Positions 7,573 to 15,581 of a stretch of 64,000 nucleotides of DNA are shown here, in pieces. The number at the start of each line of letters is the position of its first letter. Position 1 is the stretch's first letter. The notes under the pieces are model-generated. The model had not been told where the DNA came from. It saw only the letters and a list, made by a program, of their open reading frames with translations, and did no database searches. Position numbers and translations under genes: made by a program. The DNA is from Falsiroseomonas sp051433195. GTDB lineage: Bacteria > Pseudomonadota > Alphaproteobacteria > Acetobacterales > Acetobacteraceae. The DNA lies in contig NZ_JBHMFT010000002.1 in the NCBI RefSeq assembly GCF_051433195.1, positions 369,918-433,917 on the forward strand, written 5' to 3'.

Positions 7573-8421
7573 ATGCTGCGCAGCATTCTGGTCGCCTTGG
7601 ACGACACGCCCGGCGCGAAGGCCGCACGCGACGCCGCCTTTGCCCTGTCCCGCCGCAGTGGCGCCGTGCTGACCGCGGCGGTGGTGCTGGACCGCCCGCA
7701 TACCCAAAGCGAGCATGAGTTCGTCCCGATCGGTGGCGCCGCCTTCAAGGCGCGCCGCGACGCCGCCCTGGCGAAGCGCGCGGCGGAGGATGCGACGGTG
7801 GCGCTGGCCGAATGCGCGCAGGCCGCAGCCGGGCACCCCTATACGGAACTGCAACTGGACGACGCGCCGGAGCCCGCCTTGCTGCGCGCCGGCGCCACGC
7901 ACGACCTGCTGGTGATCGGCCGCGACAGCACGCTGGGCCTGGAGGCGACCGAGGATGGCGTCGCCCCGGTGATCGAGCGGCTGCTGATGGACGGCGCCCG
8001 CCCGCTGCTGGTCATTCCACCCGGCAGCGTGCCGGTGGACAGTGTGCCGGCGGAGGGCCCGGTGCTGGTGGGCTATGACGCCTCGATTCCCGCCATGGCC
8101 GCCCTGCAACTGTTCGCCCTGCTCGGGATGGGGGAGGGCGCGCCGGTCCGCGTCGCTTCCGCGGCGGAGACGCGGGAGGCGGCGCTCGCCATGGCCGAGG
8201 AGGCCTGCACCTACCTGCGTCGCCACGGGCTGGATGCGACGCCGATGGCGCTGGTCGGCGACCGCCCTGCGGACCTGCTGCTGGCCGAGGCGGAGGGCCT
8301 GCGCGCCCGACTTCTGGTGGTGGGATCGTACGAGGAGAGCGGCCTGCGCCGGCTGTTCACCGGCAGCGCCACCCACGTCTTGCTGCAACGCGCCACCTGC
8401 CCCGTCTTCATCCACCACTGA
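7573..8421 (+). CDS. Tandem-domain universal stress protein (UspA family)
   Basis: A 282-residue cytosolic protein with two Usp folds. The first begins MLRSILVALDDTPGAK, typical of a Usp first strand with its conserved Asp, and ends with ARPLLVIPPG. The second begins VLVGYDASIPAM and ends with LLVVGSYEESGLRRLFTGS and ATCPVFIHH. The ATP-binding signature G2xG9xG(S/T) is best preserved in the second domain (GSYEESGLRRLFTGSAT). The ATG at 7573 follows GGAGG. Such proteins help survival under stress; the exact role is unknown. Confidence 0.88.
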   Translation: MLRSILVALDDTPGAKAARDAAFALSRRSGAVLTAAVVLDRPHTQSEHEFVPIGGAAFKARRDAALAKRAAEDATVALAECAQAAAGHPYTELQLDDAPEPALLRAGATHDLLVIGRDSTLGLEATEDGVAPVIERLLMDGARPLLVIPPGSVPVDSVPAEGPVLVGYDASIPAMAALQLFALLGMGEGAPVRVASAAETREAALAMAEEACTYLRRHGLDATPMALVGDRPADLLLAEAEGLRARLLVVGSYEESGLRRLFTGSATHVLLQRATCPVFIHH

Positions 8422-8448
8422 CGCAATCGGCACGCGAGCGGGTTCGGT

Positions 8449-9183
8449 TCAGCCCGGCGCCCTGTCGAAGCGGATCAGCACCGGGTTGCCGACGACCTGC
8501 GTGGCGCCGATCGCCCGCAGCATCCGTTCGGTCCAGCGCAGCACGCCGAGCCGCCCGAGCACCCGGTGCGCCACCATGGGCAGCACGAACTGCTTGTAGG
8601 TCGCCACCACTGCGAAGCCGTTCGCCGCGAAAGCCTCCCGCACCTCGGAATCGCGGAAGGTCCGGTAGGTGCGGGTGTGGTGTTCGACCGCCCGCTTCAG
8701 CGGGAAAGCCACGAGGGACAGCGCGTTGAGGCTGGCGAAGGTGGGGTAGTCGATCACCACGCTCTGCCGCGCCACCCGGCACATCTCCCGCACCAGGCCA
8801 CGCCAATCCTGCATGTGCGCCATCAGGCGGATGCTGACCACCGCGTCGAAGTGCCCGTCGCCGAAGGGCATCTCCAGCAGGTCGCCGGCTTCGAAGCGCA
8901 CCTGGTTGGCCAGGGGGCCGGCGTTCCAGCGCTCGCCACAGCGCGTGTCGCTGCCGAAGATCGTCACCTCGCAGCCGTGCCGCGCCAAGGGCGCCACCGT
9001 CTGCAGGTGGCCACCGCCCACATCCAGCACGGTGCGGCCCAGTGCCGAGGGCGCGTGGCCCAGCAGGCTGACGACCCCATCCTCCTGCACGCCGAGCATG
9101 TAGTGGCCGGCCGGTCCTGCGAAGCGCAGGGCGTAGCGTTCGGAGGAGGTCTCGAGGTCCGGCGTCTCGCGGACCCTGGACAT
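8449..9183 (-). CDS. SAM-dependent methyltransferase (class I)
   Basis: A 244-residue methyltransferase. Motif I is LDVGGGHLQTVAPL near residue 55, followed by an acidic strand end (VTIFGSD) and the motif II/III region HFDAVVSIRLMAHMQDW. The C-terminal half has a basic segment and a hydrophobic patch. It resembles the UbiE/type 11 group but lacks a feature that would define the substrate. The ATG at 9183 was preferred over one at 9228 because the conserved fold starts soon after it. It stands alone: the neighbour downstream is convergent and about 470 bp of non-coding DNA lie upstream. Confidence 0.8.
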   Translation of the reverse strand: MSRVRETPDLETSSERYALRFAGPAGHYMLGVQEDGVVSLLGHAPSALGRTVLDVGGGHLQTVAPLARHGCEVTIFGSDTRCGERWNAGPLANQVRFEAGDLLEMPFGDGHFDAVVSIRLMAHMQDWRGLVREMCRVARQSVVIDYPTFASLNALSLVAFPLKRAVEHHTRTYRTFRDSEVREAFAANGFAVVATYKQFVLPMVAHRVLGRLGVLRWTERMLRAIGATQVVGNPVLIRFDRAPG

Positions 9184-9652
9184 GGCGGTGGCGGAACACA
9201 TTGCGGCGGCATCTCCAGGCCAGGGCAACGGTGCAATTTGCCTTGATGTCGCCTTCTTTCACACCACAAGCCTACGTTATACCTTACTGATTCATTATCA
9301 ACTGCTTCACGATTGGCGTGACCGGCGGCACGGCGCCTGCCGACCACGCGGGCACGCCTGCCCCGACGGGACCTGCGCCAACTCAATTGTTGGCTGCGAT
9401 GACCCGAAACGACCGGATCGTGGCCGGTCACGCCGGGTCCTGCCTTGCAGGATCTTCATGTGGATCTGCGGCGCGAAGGCCCGCTTGTCCCGGCAGCCCC
9501 GAGGCGATGAAGGTCCGGGACCGGAGCAACCGATCCACAGGTCCCGCCATCTCGATGAGCTGGATCGCGATGCAGGACGTAACAAATATTGTTACGTAAT
9601 TTGGGCGATGCCAGCCTGGTCGGCCGTCAATCCGCGCGCCGCGTGACGCGGC
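9184..9652. other. 470-bp non-coding region upstream of the methyltransferase
   Basis: No convincing gene is present; short frames here show no domain or start-site support. The stretch is clearly less GC-rich than its surroundings at two places. At 9270-9305 the minus strand reads TATAAC (9276-9281) and TTGATA (9296-9301), resembling -10 and -35 boxes for the methyltransferase but with a short 14-base spacer. At 9577-9597 lies a strong palindrome, listed separately. Confidence 0.5.
9577..9597. promoter_or_regulatory. 21-bp palindrome, candidate operator
   Basis: ACGTAACAA (9577-9585) and TTGTTACGT (9589-9597) are perfect 9-bp arms around ATA. The AT-rich arms stand out in this GC-rich DNA. 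It lies 56 bp past the stop of the RTX gene (minus strand) and far upstream of the methyltransferase. The absence of a GC-rich stem plus T-tract argues against a terminator, so a binding site for a dimeric regulator is the likelier reading. No known consensus was matched with confidence. Confidence 0.5.
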
Positions 9653-12016
9653 TCAGGTAAACCAGAGCAGGCCGTCGAACTGCAACGGCGTGGGCAGGTC
9701 CGCCTGCGTCCTGCCGGCCCAGGTCACGCTGGTGTCGATGGTGCCATCGCCGTTCAGGTCGGCATGCAGGGTAATGCCGCGATAACCCGCCGTGCCGTCC
9801 TCGGCCGCCCAGTTCAGCACGCTGAGACCGGGCCGGAAGCCCCAGATGGAGAGCTGCTCGCGCTCCTGCATCCAGAAGGGCTGCTGCCAGTCGGTGATGG
9901 TGGACCAGGTGGTGGTGCCGCCACGGCCATCCAGGAAGAAGACGTCGCGGCCCTGGTTGCCGGTCAGGAAGTTGGACCCGGTGCCGCCATCGATCACGTC
10001 GTGGCCGCCGCCGCCATCCACGGCATCGTCACCGCCCAGCGCATTGATGAAGTCATGGCCATCGGTGCCGCCGAAGATCTCGTCGGCGCCGCTGCCGAGC
10101 AACTGCCAGTCGAGGCCGTCGACCGGGCCGGCATAGGCCTGCCCGATCCTGAGCATGCTGGCGCCGTCCTGCCGGCTCGTGGCGGCGAACAGCCCGTCGA
10201 ATCCTGTCCCGAGGTCAAGCAGCCTGTCGCGGGTCTCGATGCGTTCGATGCCGATCAGCGTGTCCGCGCCCAGGACGCTTCCCCCCGGGCTGTCGAGGCG
10301 CGTCACGATCAGGCCCGCACGGCTGCCATAGCTATCGAGATAGGGTGCCAGGACAAGTTGGTCGAAGGAGAAGCCGCGGTAGGCGGCGATGTCGAAATAG
10401 TCGATCCGGTACTGGTCGCCCCGTCCATAGGTCTGGGCGCCGCCGCCATCCAGCAGGTTGTTGCCGTCACCGCCATCCAGCGTATCGTGGCCCCACCCGC
10501 CAATCAGCGTGTCGTTTCCGGCCTGACCGTTCAGCCAGTCACTGCCGGCATTGCCGTAGCCTCCGATGCTGTCGTCGCCGGCGCCGCCGAAGACGGAGTT
10601 CTGGCCGGACCCGAGATCGATGGTGTCGGCGCCCGCGCCACCGAAGATGACGCTGTAGGCGTCCCAATGGCCGACGATCCGGCGGCCCTCTGCGGCTGGT
10701 GGAGAGAAGACGAACTGGTCCGGACCCAGCCCGGCCAGCGCCGTGTGGCGCAGGACCAGACCCGTATCGCCGAGGTCGATCACGACATCCGCCCCGTCCT
10801 GCCGCGCGAACAGCAGCAGGCTTGCCAGGTCCGGAACCAGGGTACCCGACAGATCGACCACGTCGCCCGGTGACAAATCCCAGATGTCGGCGAAGCCGGC
10901 GTAGCCCGTGAACCGGACCTCACCCTCCTCCGTCAGATGGCTGCTGCCCGGAAAGAGGATGAACAGGTCGTCGCCTGGCCCGCCTCCCATGACAGGGGTG
11001 CCGCCCGATGCAATGAGCGTGTCGGCCCCGGCGCCGCCGAGCATCAGGTCGTTTCCCCAGCCTCCGACCAGACGGTCATCGCCACCGCCACCGACCAAGG
11101 TGTCCAAGTTGCCGCCGCCTTTCAGCGTGTCGTTGCCGGCACCGCCGAACAGCACATCCACCTGGGCGGTGCCCGTCAGGTCGCGCGGTGCAGGATCGGT
11201 CGCGAAGACGAAGCTGGCGTCCGTCAACGCAGCCATCGGCGTCGCCTGGACCACCACCCGCACGCTGGCGCCCTGGACGGTGAGATGGATGCCGACATCG
11301 GTGCCGCCCGGGCCGGAGCCGGATTGCACCTGCATCACCGTGGCCAGATCCTCCAGCCCGGTCACGCCGAAGGCGGACAGGTCGATGAGGTCGCCGGCGG
11401 TGAAGTCCGTGATGGTGTGGGTCCTGCTGGCGCCGGCCAGCGCCTCGATGATGAAGCGGTCGTCGCCGGCGCCGCCCGTCAGCGTGGCATTGCCGGCGCC
11501 GCCGGCCAGCGTGTCCGCGCCGGCGCCGCCGAACAGCGTGTCCGCGCCCCCGCTGCCGGACAGGCGGTCATCCCCCAGCCCGCCGAACAGCACGTCCGCG
11601 GCGGCCGTGCCGCCGACCTCCCGTCCCGCCAGGCTGGTATCGAGCAGGAAGGCGGACGCGGTGAGATCGGCGGGCCCGAAGTCCAGGATCGTCAACCGGT
11701 CCGTCAACCCGCCAAAGGTCAGGCTGAGCGTCGCGTCGCCGAACACTGATCGCCCGAGGAAAGGCGCCAGATGGGCGAGATCGGAAATGCCGAGCCTTGA
11801 AAGGTCGATGACGTCGCCGCCGCCGAAATCCTGGATGACATCGCTGCCGAAGCCGCGGCCATGCAGGACGAAACGGTCATCACCGGCGCCGCCGACCAGC
11901 ACGTCGTTGCCGGCGCCGCCGTCCAACGTGTCATTGCCGCCGAGCCCCTCCAGCGTATCGGCGCCTGCCGTTCCCTCCAGGACCTCCGCATCGGAGGTTC
12001 CCGCCAACTTCGGCAT
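9653..12016 (-). CDS. RTX (haemolysin-type calcium-binding repeat) secreted protein
   Basis: A 787-residue protein built almost entirely from RTX nonapeptides of the GGxGxDxxx type, for example GGNDTLDGGAGNDVLVGGAG near the start. These blocks alternate with beta-rich linkers of the form DFxxGDVIDLS. At least five repeat blocks are visible across the length. RTX repeats fold into calcium-loaded parallel beta-rolls, and such proteins leave the cell by type I secretion using an uncleaved C-terminal signal. No N-terminal signal peptide and no enzymatic domain are seen, so a surface or matrix role is likeliest. GGAG lies 8 bp before ATG 12016. No type I ABC exporter, fusion protein or acyltransferase is in the window. 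Confidence 0.92.
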   Translation of the reverse strand: MPKLAGTSDAEVLEGTAGADTLEGLGGNDTLDGGAGNDVLVGGAGDDRFVLHGRGFGSDVIQDFGGGDVIDLSRLGISDLAHLAPFLGRSVFGDATLSLTFGGLTDRLTILDFGPADLTASAFLLDTSLAGREVGGTAAADVLFGGLGDDRLSGSGGADTLFGGAGADTLAGGAGNATLTGGAGDDRFIIEALAGASRTHTITDFTAGDLIDLSAFGVTGLEDLATVMQVQSGSGPGGTDVGIHLTVQGASVRVVVQATPMAALTDASFVFATDPAPRDLTGTAQVDVLFGGAGNDTLKGGGNLDTLVGGGGDDRLVGGWGNDLMLGGAGADTLIASGGTPVMGGGPGDDLFILFPGSSHLTEEGEVRFTGYAGFADIWDLSPGDVVDLSGTLVPDLASLLLFARQDGADVVIDLGDTGLVLRHTALAGLGPDQFVFSPPAAEGRRIVGHWDAYSVIFGGAGADTIDLGSGQNSVFGGAGDDSIGGYGNAGSDWLNGQAGNDTLIGGWGHDTLDGGDGNNLLDGGGAQTYGRGDQYRIDYFDIAAYRGFSFDQLVLAPYLDSYGSRAGLIVTRLDSPGGSVLGADTLIGIERIETRDRLLDLGTGFDGLFAATSRQDGASMLRIGQAYAGPVDGLDWQLLGSGADEIFGGTDGHDFINALGGDDAVDGGGGHDVIDGGTGSNFLTGNQGRDVFFLDGRGGTTTWSTITDWQQPFWMQEREQLSIWGFRPGLSVLNWAAEDGTAGYRGITLHADLNGDGTIDTSVTWAGRTQADLPTPLQFDGLLWFT

Positions 12017-12115
12017 GTACCGACTCCAAAATCTCTCGCGTATATTCCTTAAACCGATGATGGTCGCGACGAGACTCTTTCGGGAGCATTTCGTCTTGGT
12101 GGCGTTGCGCCAGGG

Positions 12116-13300
12116 CTATCCGGCGAGGATGCCGGTGGCGCGCAGCGCGGCAATCTCCGCCGCCGAGTAGCCGAGTTCCGCCGCGATCTCCGGCCCATCC
12201 TCCCCCGGCCGCCGCAAATCGCCGGTGCCGCCGGGGCGGGCGCCGTCGATGGAAACCGGCAGCGCCGGCAGGTCGATGGGGCTGCCATCCGGCAGGGTCA
12301 GCGGCACCAGGCCGCCGGAGCCGAGCAGATGCGGGTCCTCGAACAGGTCGGCCGGCTTGCCGATCGGCGCGAAGGGCAGGCCGAGCGCCTCGCACTTCGC
12401 CATGAGTTCGGGCTTGGTGTAGGCGGCGAGCGCGGCGGCGATGCGGGGGATGGTCCGATCCCGCTCCCCCACGCGCTGCTGCTTGGTGGCCAGGCTCGGG
12501 TCGGCGCCCAGATCCTCAAGGCCGAAGGCGGCGCAGAAGGCCGGCCATTGCGTGTCCGTCACCACGCCGACGAAGACCTGCCCGCCATCGGACGTCGCGA
12601 AGATGTCGTAGACCGGCCAGGCCGGGCGGCGGACCGACATCGGCGGCGGGGCGCTGCCGGTGATCTTTGTCTGCGCCATGTGCTGCGCCATCAGCAGCGC
12701 CACCGTCTCGAACAGCCCGGCCTGGATCTCGCCGCCCTGGCCGGTGCGCTGGCGTTCCGACAGCGCGGCCAGGATGCCGACGACGGCGGAAAGCCCGCCC
12801 ATGATGTCGATGACGGAGGATCCGGCGCGCAGCGGGCGGCCCTCCAGCCCGGTCATGTAGGCGAGCCCGCCCATCATCTGCACCACCTCGTCCAGCGCCG
12901 TGCGGTGCTCATAGGGGCCGGGCAGGAAGCCCTTGCAGGAACAATAGACGAGGCCCGGGTTCAGCGCCGACAGCTCGGCGAAGCCCAGGCCGAGCTTCGC
13001 CATGGCGCCGGGGCGGAAATTCTCCACCAGCACGTCGGTCTTCACAGCCAGCCGGCGGACCAGCGCCAGCCCTTCCGGCGCCTTGATGTCGATGCACAGG
13101 CTGCGGCGGCTGCGCTGGAAGGCGGCGTAGAAGCCGGTGCCGGACCCGGTCAGGCGCCGCGTCGAATCCCCCTCCGGCGCCGGTTCCACCTTGATGACCT
13201 CCGCACCCAGATCGGCCAGCGTCATCCCGGCGGTCGGGCCCATCACCATGTGGGTGAATTCAAGGACGCGGATCCCCTTCAGCGGGGTCGGGCTGGTCAT
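12116..13300 (-). CDS. CaiB/BaiF-family (class III) CoA-transferase
   Basis: A 394-residue enzyme that moves CoA between organic acids. The N-terminus GIRVLEFTHMVMGPTAGMTLADLGAEVIKVE and the GDSTRR that follows are highly typical of the family. The catalytic Asp is expected in the segment HRTALDEVVQMMGGLAYMTG, after the YCSCKGF block. The C-terminus shows the usual small-domain sequence ending in a tandem-box region (RRPGEDGPEI). The ATG at 13300 begins the fold; it is 20 bp after the IclR gene, so the two are co-transcribed. Together with the Bug receptor and lactonase it suggests uptake and CoA activation of an unknown organic acid. Confidence 0.9.
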   Translation of the reverse strand: MTSPTPLKGIRVLEFTHMVMGPTAGMTLADLGAEVIKVEPAPEGDSTRRLTGSGTGFYAAFQRSRRSLCIDIKAPEGLALVRRLAVKTDVLVENFRPGAMAKLGLGFAELSALNPGLVYCSCKGFLPGPYEHRTALDEVVQMMGGLAYMTGLEGRPLRAGSSVIDIMGGLSAVVGILAALSERQRTGQGGEIQAGLFETVALLMAQHMAQTKITGSAPPPMSVRRPAWPVYDIFATSDGGQVFVGVVTDTQWPAFCAAFGLEDLGADPSLATKQQRVGERDRTIPRIAAALAAYTKPELMAKCEALGLPFAPIGKPADLFEDPHLLGSGGLVPLTLPDGSPIDLPALPVSIDGARPGGTGDLRRPGEDGPEIAAELGYSAAEIAALRATGILAG

Positions 13301-13320
13301 GCGTGTCGCTCCGGTCGCGG

Positions 13321-14004
13321 CTACAGGTCGCCGCCGAGTCTTCGGCTGAGATCGGACGCGGCTTCCGCCACCGCCGCAAGATGCGCCTCCGCCCTTTCCT
13401 GCATCCGCGCCTTGGGGCCGGACAGGCCGAGCGCCCCGGCCAGCCCGCCACCCGGCCCGAAGACGGCGGCGGCGATGGCGGCGGTGTCCGGGTTGCGCTC
13501 GCCGAAGGTGGCGACGGCGCCGAGGCTGCGCGGGTCGGCCGCCGCCAGCACCCGGCCGCCGGCACCGGCCGGCAACGGCACCAGGTCGCCCACCGAAAGG
13601 TCGTCGCGGATGCGGTTGGGGCTGCGCACGCGCGCCAGGCAGAGCCGGTGCCCGGCATGGCGCACCCAGAAGGAGGCGGTCTCGCCGGAGCGTTCCGCCA
13701 GCGCCGCCAGCAGGGTCGGCAGATGCCGTTCCACCGGCTGCGCACGGGCATACAGCGTGCCCCAGCGGAACAGCATCGGCCCCAGCGCCCAGCGCCCGTC
13801 CGGCAGCCGCGCGGCGCAGCGGCCACGCTCCAGCGAGGCGAGCAGCCGCAGGATGGTGCTTTTGTACAACCCGGTGCGGGCGGCGAGTTCCGCCAGCGTC
13901 AGCGCCGCATCGCCATCCCGGAAGGCGCCGAGGATGGCCAACGCGCGATCGACGGCGGCGACGCCGTCTTTCTCCTCGGCCGCTGGGCTGGGCAACGCGT
14001 CCAT
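13321..14004 (-). CDS. IclR-family transcriptional regulator
   Basis: A 227-residue regulator with an N-terminal winged helix-turn-helix (VDRALAILGAFRDG, then LTLAELAARTGLYKSTILRLLASLE) and a C-terminal effector domain (ERSGETASFWVRHAGHRLC, then VATFGERNPDTAAIAA). IclR proteins usually sense an aromatic or organic acid and control a neighbouring catabolic operon. Its ATG overlaps the stop of the upstream Bug receptor gene as TGATG, so the two are translationally coupled. A likely target site is the palindrome at 14993-15011. The C-terminal domain is slightly short but complete in appearance. Confidence 0.9.
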   Translation of the reverse strand: MDALPSPAAEEKDGVAAVDRALAILGAFRDGDAALTLAELAARTGLYKSTILRLLASLERGRCAARLPDGRWALGPMLFRWGTLYARAQPVERHLPTLLAALAERSGETASFWVRHAGHRLCLARVRSPNRIRDDLSVGDLVPLPAGAGGRVLAAADPRSLGAVATFGERNPDTAAIAAAVFGPGGGLAGALGLSGPKARMQERAEAHLAAVAEAASDLSRRLGGDL

Positions 14005-14975
14005 CAGCCGGCCCGCACGCCGGCCTCGCGCAGGATGACGGCCCATTTGGCCATCTCCGCCGTGACGAAGGCCTGTGCCTCTGCCGGGCTGTTGCCGACA
14101 AGGCGCTCCGCGCCGAGTTCGGACAGGCGGGTACGGGTGGCGGGCTCCGCCAGTACGGCGGCGACCTCCTGCTGCAGGCGGTCGATGATGGGGGCGGGGG
14201 TGGTGGCCGGGGCGAAGACCGCCTGCCAGACCATGAAGGTGGCGTCCCGAAAACCGGATTCCGCCATGGTCGGCACTTCCGGCATCACCGGGCTGCGGCT
14301 GGGGCCGGAGATGGCGAGCGCGCGGGCGCGGCCGCCCTGCGCCAGCCCGAAGGCGGTCAGCCCGGCGTCGTACAGCATGTCCAGCGTGCCGGAGGCGAGG
14401 TCGAGCGCCGCCGGGGCGCCGCCGCGATAGGGCACCTCCGTCATGCGGATGCCGGCGGCGCGCAGGAACAGCAGGCTGACCAATTGCAGGGCGCCACCAC
14501 CGCCGGTGCTGCCATAGGACAGCTTCTCCGGATTGGCGCGCGCGAAGGCGACGAAATCCGCCAGCGTCCGGTGCGGCGAATTGGGCGGCACCAGCAGCAC
14601 CATCGGGCTTTCCGCCACGATGGTGACGGGCTTGAGGTCGGCGGCCGGGTCATAGTCCAGCTGCGGGTACAGCGCCCTGGTCACGGCGTGGCCTATGTTG
14701 TGGAACAGCAGCGTGTGGCCATCGGCGGGCGCCTTGGCGACGAAGGAACTGCCGATGGCGCCGCCCGCGCCCGTGCGGTTTTCCATCACCACGCGCTGCG
14801 GCAGGCGCTGCGACAGCCGGTCCGCCACCAGGCGCCCGATGACATCCGTGGCGCCGCCGGCGGCATAGGGCAGCACCATGCGGATCGGCCGGCTCGGCCA
14901 GGGTTCCTGCGCGTGGGCGGGCAGGCCAACGAGAAGGGCGGGTGCGGCGAGCAGCGCGCGGCGATGGATGGTCAT
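14004..14975 (-). CDS. Bug/TctC-family periplasmic solute-binding protein
   Basis: A 323-residue exported receptor of the tripartite tricarboxylate transporter type, which binds a carboxylate in the periplasm. The signal peptide is MTIHRRALLAAPALLVGLPAHA. The mature part starts with WPSRPIRMVLPYAAGGATDVIGR and ENRTGAGGAIGS, both hallmark Bug motifs, with FVAFARANPEKLSYGSTGGGGA later. No TctA/TctB membrane partners are in the window, which is common for Bug proteins. It ends in a 1-bp overlap with the IclR gene. The 81-bp gap upstream contains the palindromic operator candidate. Confidence 0.92.
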   Translation of the reverse strand: MTIHRRALLAAPALLVGLPAHAQEPWPSRPIRMVLPYAAGGATDVIGRLVADRLSQRLPQRVVMENRTGAGGAIGSSFVAKAPADGHTLLFHNIGHAVTRALYPQLDYDPAADLKPVTIVAESPMVLLVPPNSPHRTLADFVAFARANPEKLSYGSTGGGGALQLVSLLFLRAAGIRMTEVPYRGGAPAALDLASGTLDMLYDAGLTAFGLAQGGRARALAISGPSRSPVMPEVPTMAESGFRDATFMVWQAVFAPATTPAPIIDRLQQEVAAVLAEPATRTRLSELGAERLVGNSPAEAQAFVTAEMAKWAVILREAGVRAG

Positions 14976-14992
14976 GGACGGTGCCTCCCTTG

Positions 14993-15011
14993 TGTTCTGT
15001 CCAGCAGAACA
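14993..15011. promoter_or_regulatory. Candidate IclR-type operator upstream of the Bug receptor
   Basis: TGTTCTG (14993-14999) and CAGAACA (15005-15011) form perfect 7-bp arms around a 5-base centre. A second GAAC-ATC-GTTC motif overlaps the right arm. The site is 18 bp upstream of the Bug receptor start, where a regulator could block or stimulate transcription of the receptor-IclR-CoA-transferase unit. GTTC/GAAC palindromes are typical of IclR-family sites. Binding is an inference. Confidence 0.55.
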
Positions 15012-15056
15012 TCGTTCTATTCTCCAGGAATGATTGCGCCGTGGCCGCCCGAGCGG

Positions 15057-15581
15057 TCAAGCATTTCGTTGGTAGACCAGGTGCAGCGACCCGCCCGCCA
15101 CCGTCGCGCAATGCACGAGTTTCAGCCGCAATTCGGGCGTGCCGGGCGGGAACAGTGGGATGCCGTCGCCCAGGATGATGGGCAGCACCGCCATCTCCAG
15201 CCGGTCCAGCCGGCCGATCTCCATCATGCCGCGGATCAACTCCCCGCCGCCTACAACCCAGACCCGCGCGCAGCTTTCCAGTTCCGCCGCGATCGCCGGC
15301 AGGTCGCCTTGCCGTGCCTCGACGCCGGGCGGTGCATCCGGCAGCGCCCGGCTGGTGACGACCAGCACCCGCTTGCCGGGGTAGGGCCATTCGCCCATGC
15401 CGCGCACCGCCTCGTAGGTGCCGCGACCCATCAGGATGGCGTCCACGGACTCGTAGAAGGCGTCGAAGCCACCGGCCTCCGGCGGCGGCCCACCCTCCAC
15501 CAGCCAATCCTGTACCGAGCCATCCGGGCGGGCGATGCGGCCATCGAGCGACGTGGCGATGTGGCAGTGGAACAGCGTCAC
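15057..15581 (-). CDS. DHFR/RibD C-terminal-like reductase
   Basis: A 174-residue NADPH-binding protein of the dihydrofolate reductase fold, RibD C-terminal type. It begins VTLFHCHIATSLDGRIARPDG. It shows the usual ILMGRGTYEAVRG motif, the RVLVVTSRALP strand and VWVVGGGELIRGMME, which is the Rossmann-like cofactor loop. Stand-alone members are of unknown function and are not true folate or riboflavin enzymes in most cases. GTG at 15581 is chosen because it overlaps the stop of the upstream SMP-30 gene as GTGA, a typical coupled junction. Confidence 0.85.
   Translation of the reverse strand: MTLFHCHIATSLDGRIARPDGSVQDWLVEGGPPPEAGGFDAFYESVDAILMGRGTYEAVRGMGEWPYPGKRVLVVTSRALPDAPPGVEARQGDLPAIAAELESCARVWVVGGGELIRGMMEIGRLDRLEMAVLPIILGDGIPLFPPGTPELRLKLVHCATVAGGSLHLVYQRNA

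Noticed and set aside
4424..7627. A 1067-codon minus-strand open frame opposite the dehydrogenase and MFS genes
   Set aside because: Low-complexity composition and complete overlap with two recognised genes mark it as a shadow frame.
9182..9646. A plus-strand open frame of about 150 codons in the gene-free region
   Set aside because: No domain, no ribosome binding site and unusual amino-acid make-up; it overlaps the promoter-like and palindromic sequences.
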